Assembly (NCBI GenBank): GCA_002690445.1
Contig: NZER01000131.1
Location: 1 to 21,688 of the forward strand
Length of the DNA: 21,688 bases
DNA from: Candidatus Pacearchaeota archaeon
GTDB lineage: Archaea; Nanoarchaeota; Nanoarchaeia; Pacearchaeales; GW2011-AR1
Reading direction: 5' to 3'
Shown: piece by piece, positions 21,520-21,688 of the stretch
Layout: every line of letters starts with the position of its first letter
Numbering within the stretch: the stretch's first letter is position 1
The notes under the pieces: model-generated
Database searches by the model: none
The model's input: the letters and a program-made list of their open reading frames with translations, nothing else
What the model was told of the DNA's origin: nothing
Position numbers and translations under genes: made by a program

Positions 21520-21641
21520 TATTTCCGTCGCACCGTCCTACGTCGTACCTTGACCTTTGGCTTCCGCCGAATCTTTGTCGTCTTCCGTCGCACCGTCCGC
21601 TTCAATCGGCTAATCCGCTTCCGAACTTCTATGAGTGGCAT
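21519..21641 (-). CDS. 40-aa Arg/Lys-rich peptide
   Basis: Starts MPLIEVRKRISRLKRTVRRK and continues with KIRRKPKVKVRRRTVRRK. About half of all residues are Arg or Lys, with almost no acidic residue after position 5. TVRRK appears twice, encoded by a 16-bp direct DNA repeat. TAA overlaps the methyltransferase ATG (TAATG), and TATATAC stands before its own ATG. The composition suggests nucleic-acid binding or DNA condensation, or a positively charged packaged peptide. It is short, so not certain, but tight coupling and biased composition support it. Confidence 0.6.
   Translation of the reverse strand: MPLIEVRKRISRLKRTVRRKTTKIRRKPKVKVRRRTVRRK
21523..21598. repeat. 16-bp direct repeat pair
   Basis: TTCCGTCGCACCGTCC is present at 21523-21538 and 21583-21598, exactly 60 bp (20 codons) apart. 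It encodes the repeated RTVRRK of the basic peptide, so it reflects an internal duplication in frame. Confidence 0.75.
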
Positions 21642-21688
21642 GTATATAGTCTACTTGATCGTACCCGGATTTTCCATATGCACATTCC

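Noticed and set aside
21651..21688. End of another minus-strand gene at the right edge (…MENPGTIK-stop, or an alternative frame …ECAYGKSG)
   Set aside because: Only 38 bases are available and two frames are possible, so no call is justified.
1..21688. Integrase, transposase, insertion sequence or CRISPR array
   Set aside because: No such gene or repeat-spacer pattern was found on either strand; the tandem repeats at 2461-2548 have no spacers.

Overview
The window looks like the late (structural and packaging) half of a tailed phage or prophage of podovirus type. It carries a small and large terminase, portal, scaffold, HK97-type major capsid protein, head-tail adaptor, a beta-rich nozzle-like protein and two long ejection-type internal proteins. 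There is no tape-measure, sheath or tube gene. No integrase, tRNA or CRISPR array was found. TGA is used freely as a stop, so the standard bacterial code applies and the recoded Patescibacteria lineages are disfavoured. The Ser/Thr-rich surface proteins with many 'SST'/'TTTP' motifs, N-terminal membrane anchors and NVGIGTTTP repeats resemble proteins common in Patescibacteria (Parcubacteria-type) metagenomes. A host in that group is a low-confidence inference; the sequence holds no host marker.

Nearly all genes lie on the minus strand and read from right to left, with 1-4 nt stop/start overlaps. Order: a 40-residue Arg/Lys-rich peptide (21641-21519), a ParB-like/DNA methyltransferase fusion, small terminase, a 95-aa protein, large terminase, two small unknowns, portal and a 112-aa protein. 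Next comes a 155-aa membrane-anchored protein, a structured intergenic element with an intrinsic terminator (14761-14864), a 49-aa basic protein, a 219-aa membrane-anchored protein, scaffold, capsid and adaptor. These are followed by a 74-aa repeat protein, a membrane-anchored fibre-like protein, a one-TM protein with a papain-like peptidase, the nozzle-like protein, a small beta protein, two ejection-type proteins, a collagen-stub tail protein and a secreted-looking tail-fibre-like protein that runs off the left edge.

Three small plus-strand genes interrupt this layout, all encoding predicted membrane proteins: 9864-10001, 9965-10345 and 2902-3045. They look like moron-type cargo with their own promoters.

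The non-coding DNA is small but unusually structured. At 14761-14864 an imperfect 82-bp palindrome overlaps one arm of a terminator, so the two folds exclude each other upstream of the capsid genes. At 9689-9751 there is a compact three-way junction followed by a T-tract. At 2438-2901 there are 10-bp and 20-bp tandem repeats, a plus-strand terminator-like hairpin and a perfect 21-bp inverted repeat. These three elements, and the export signals on fibre-like proteins, are the least ordinary parts of the window.
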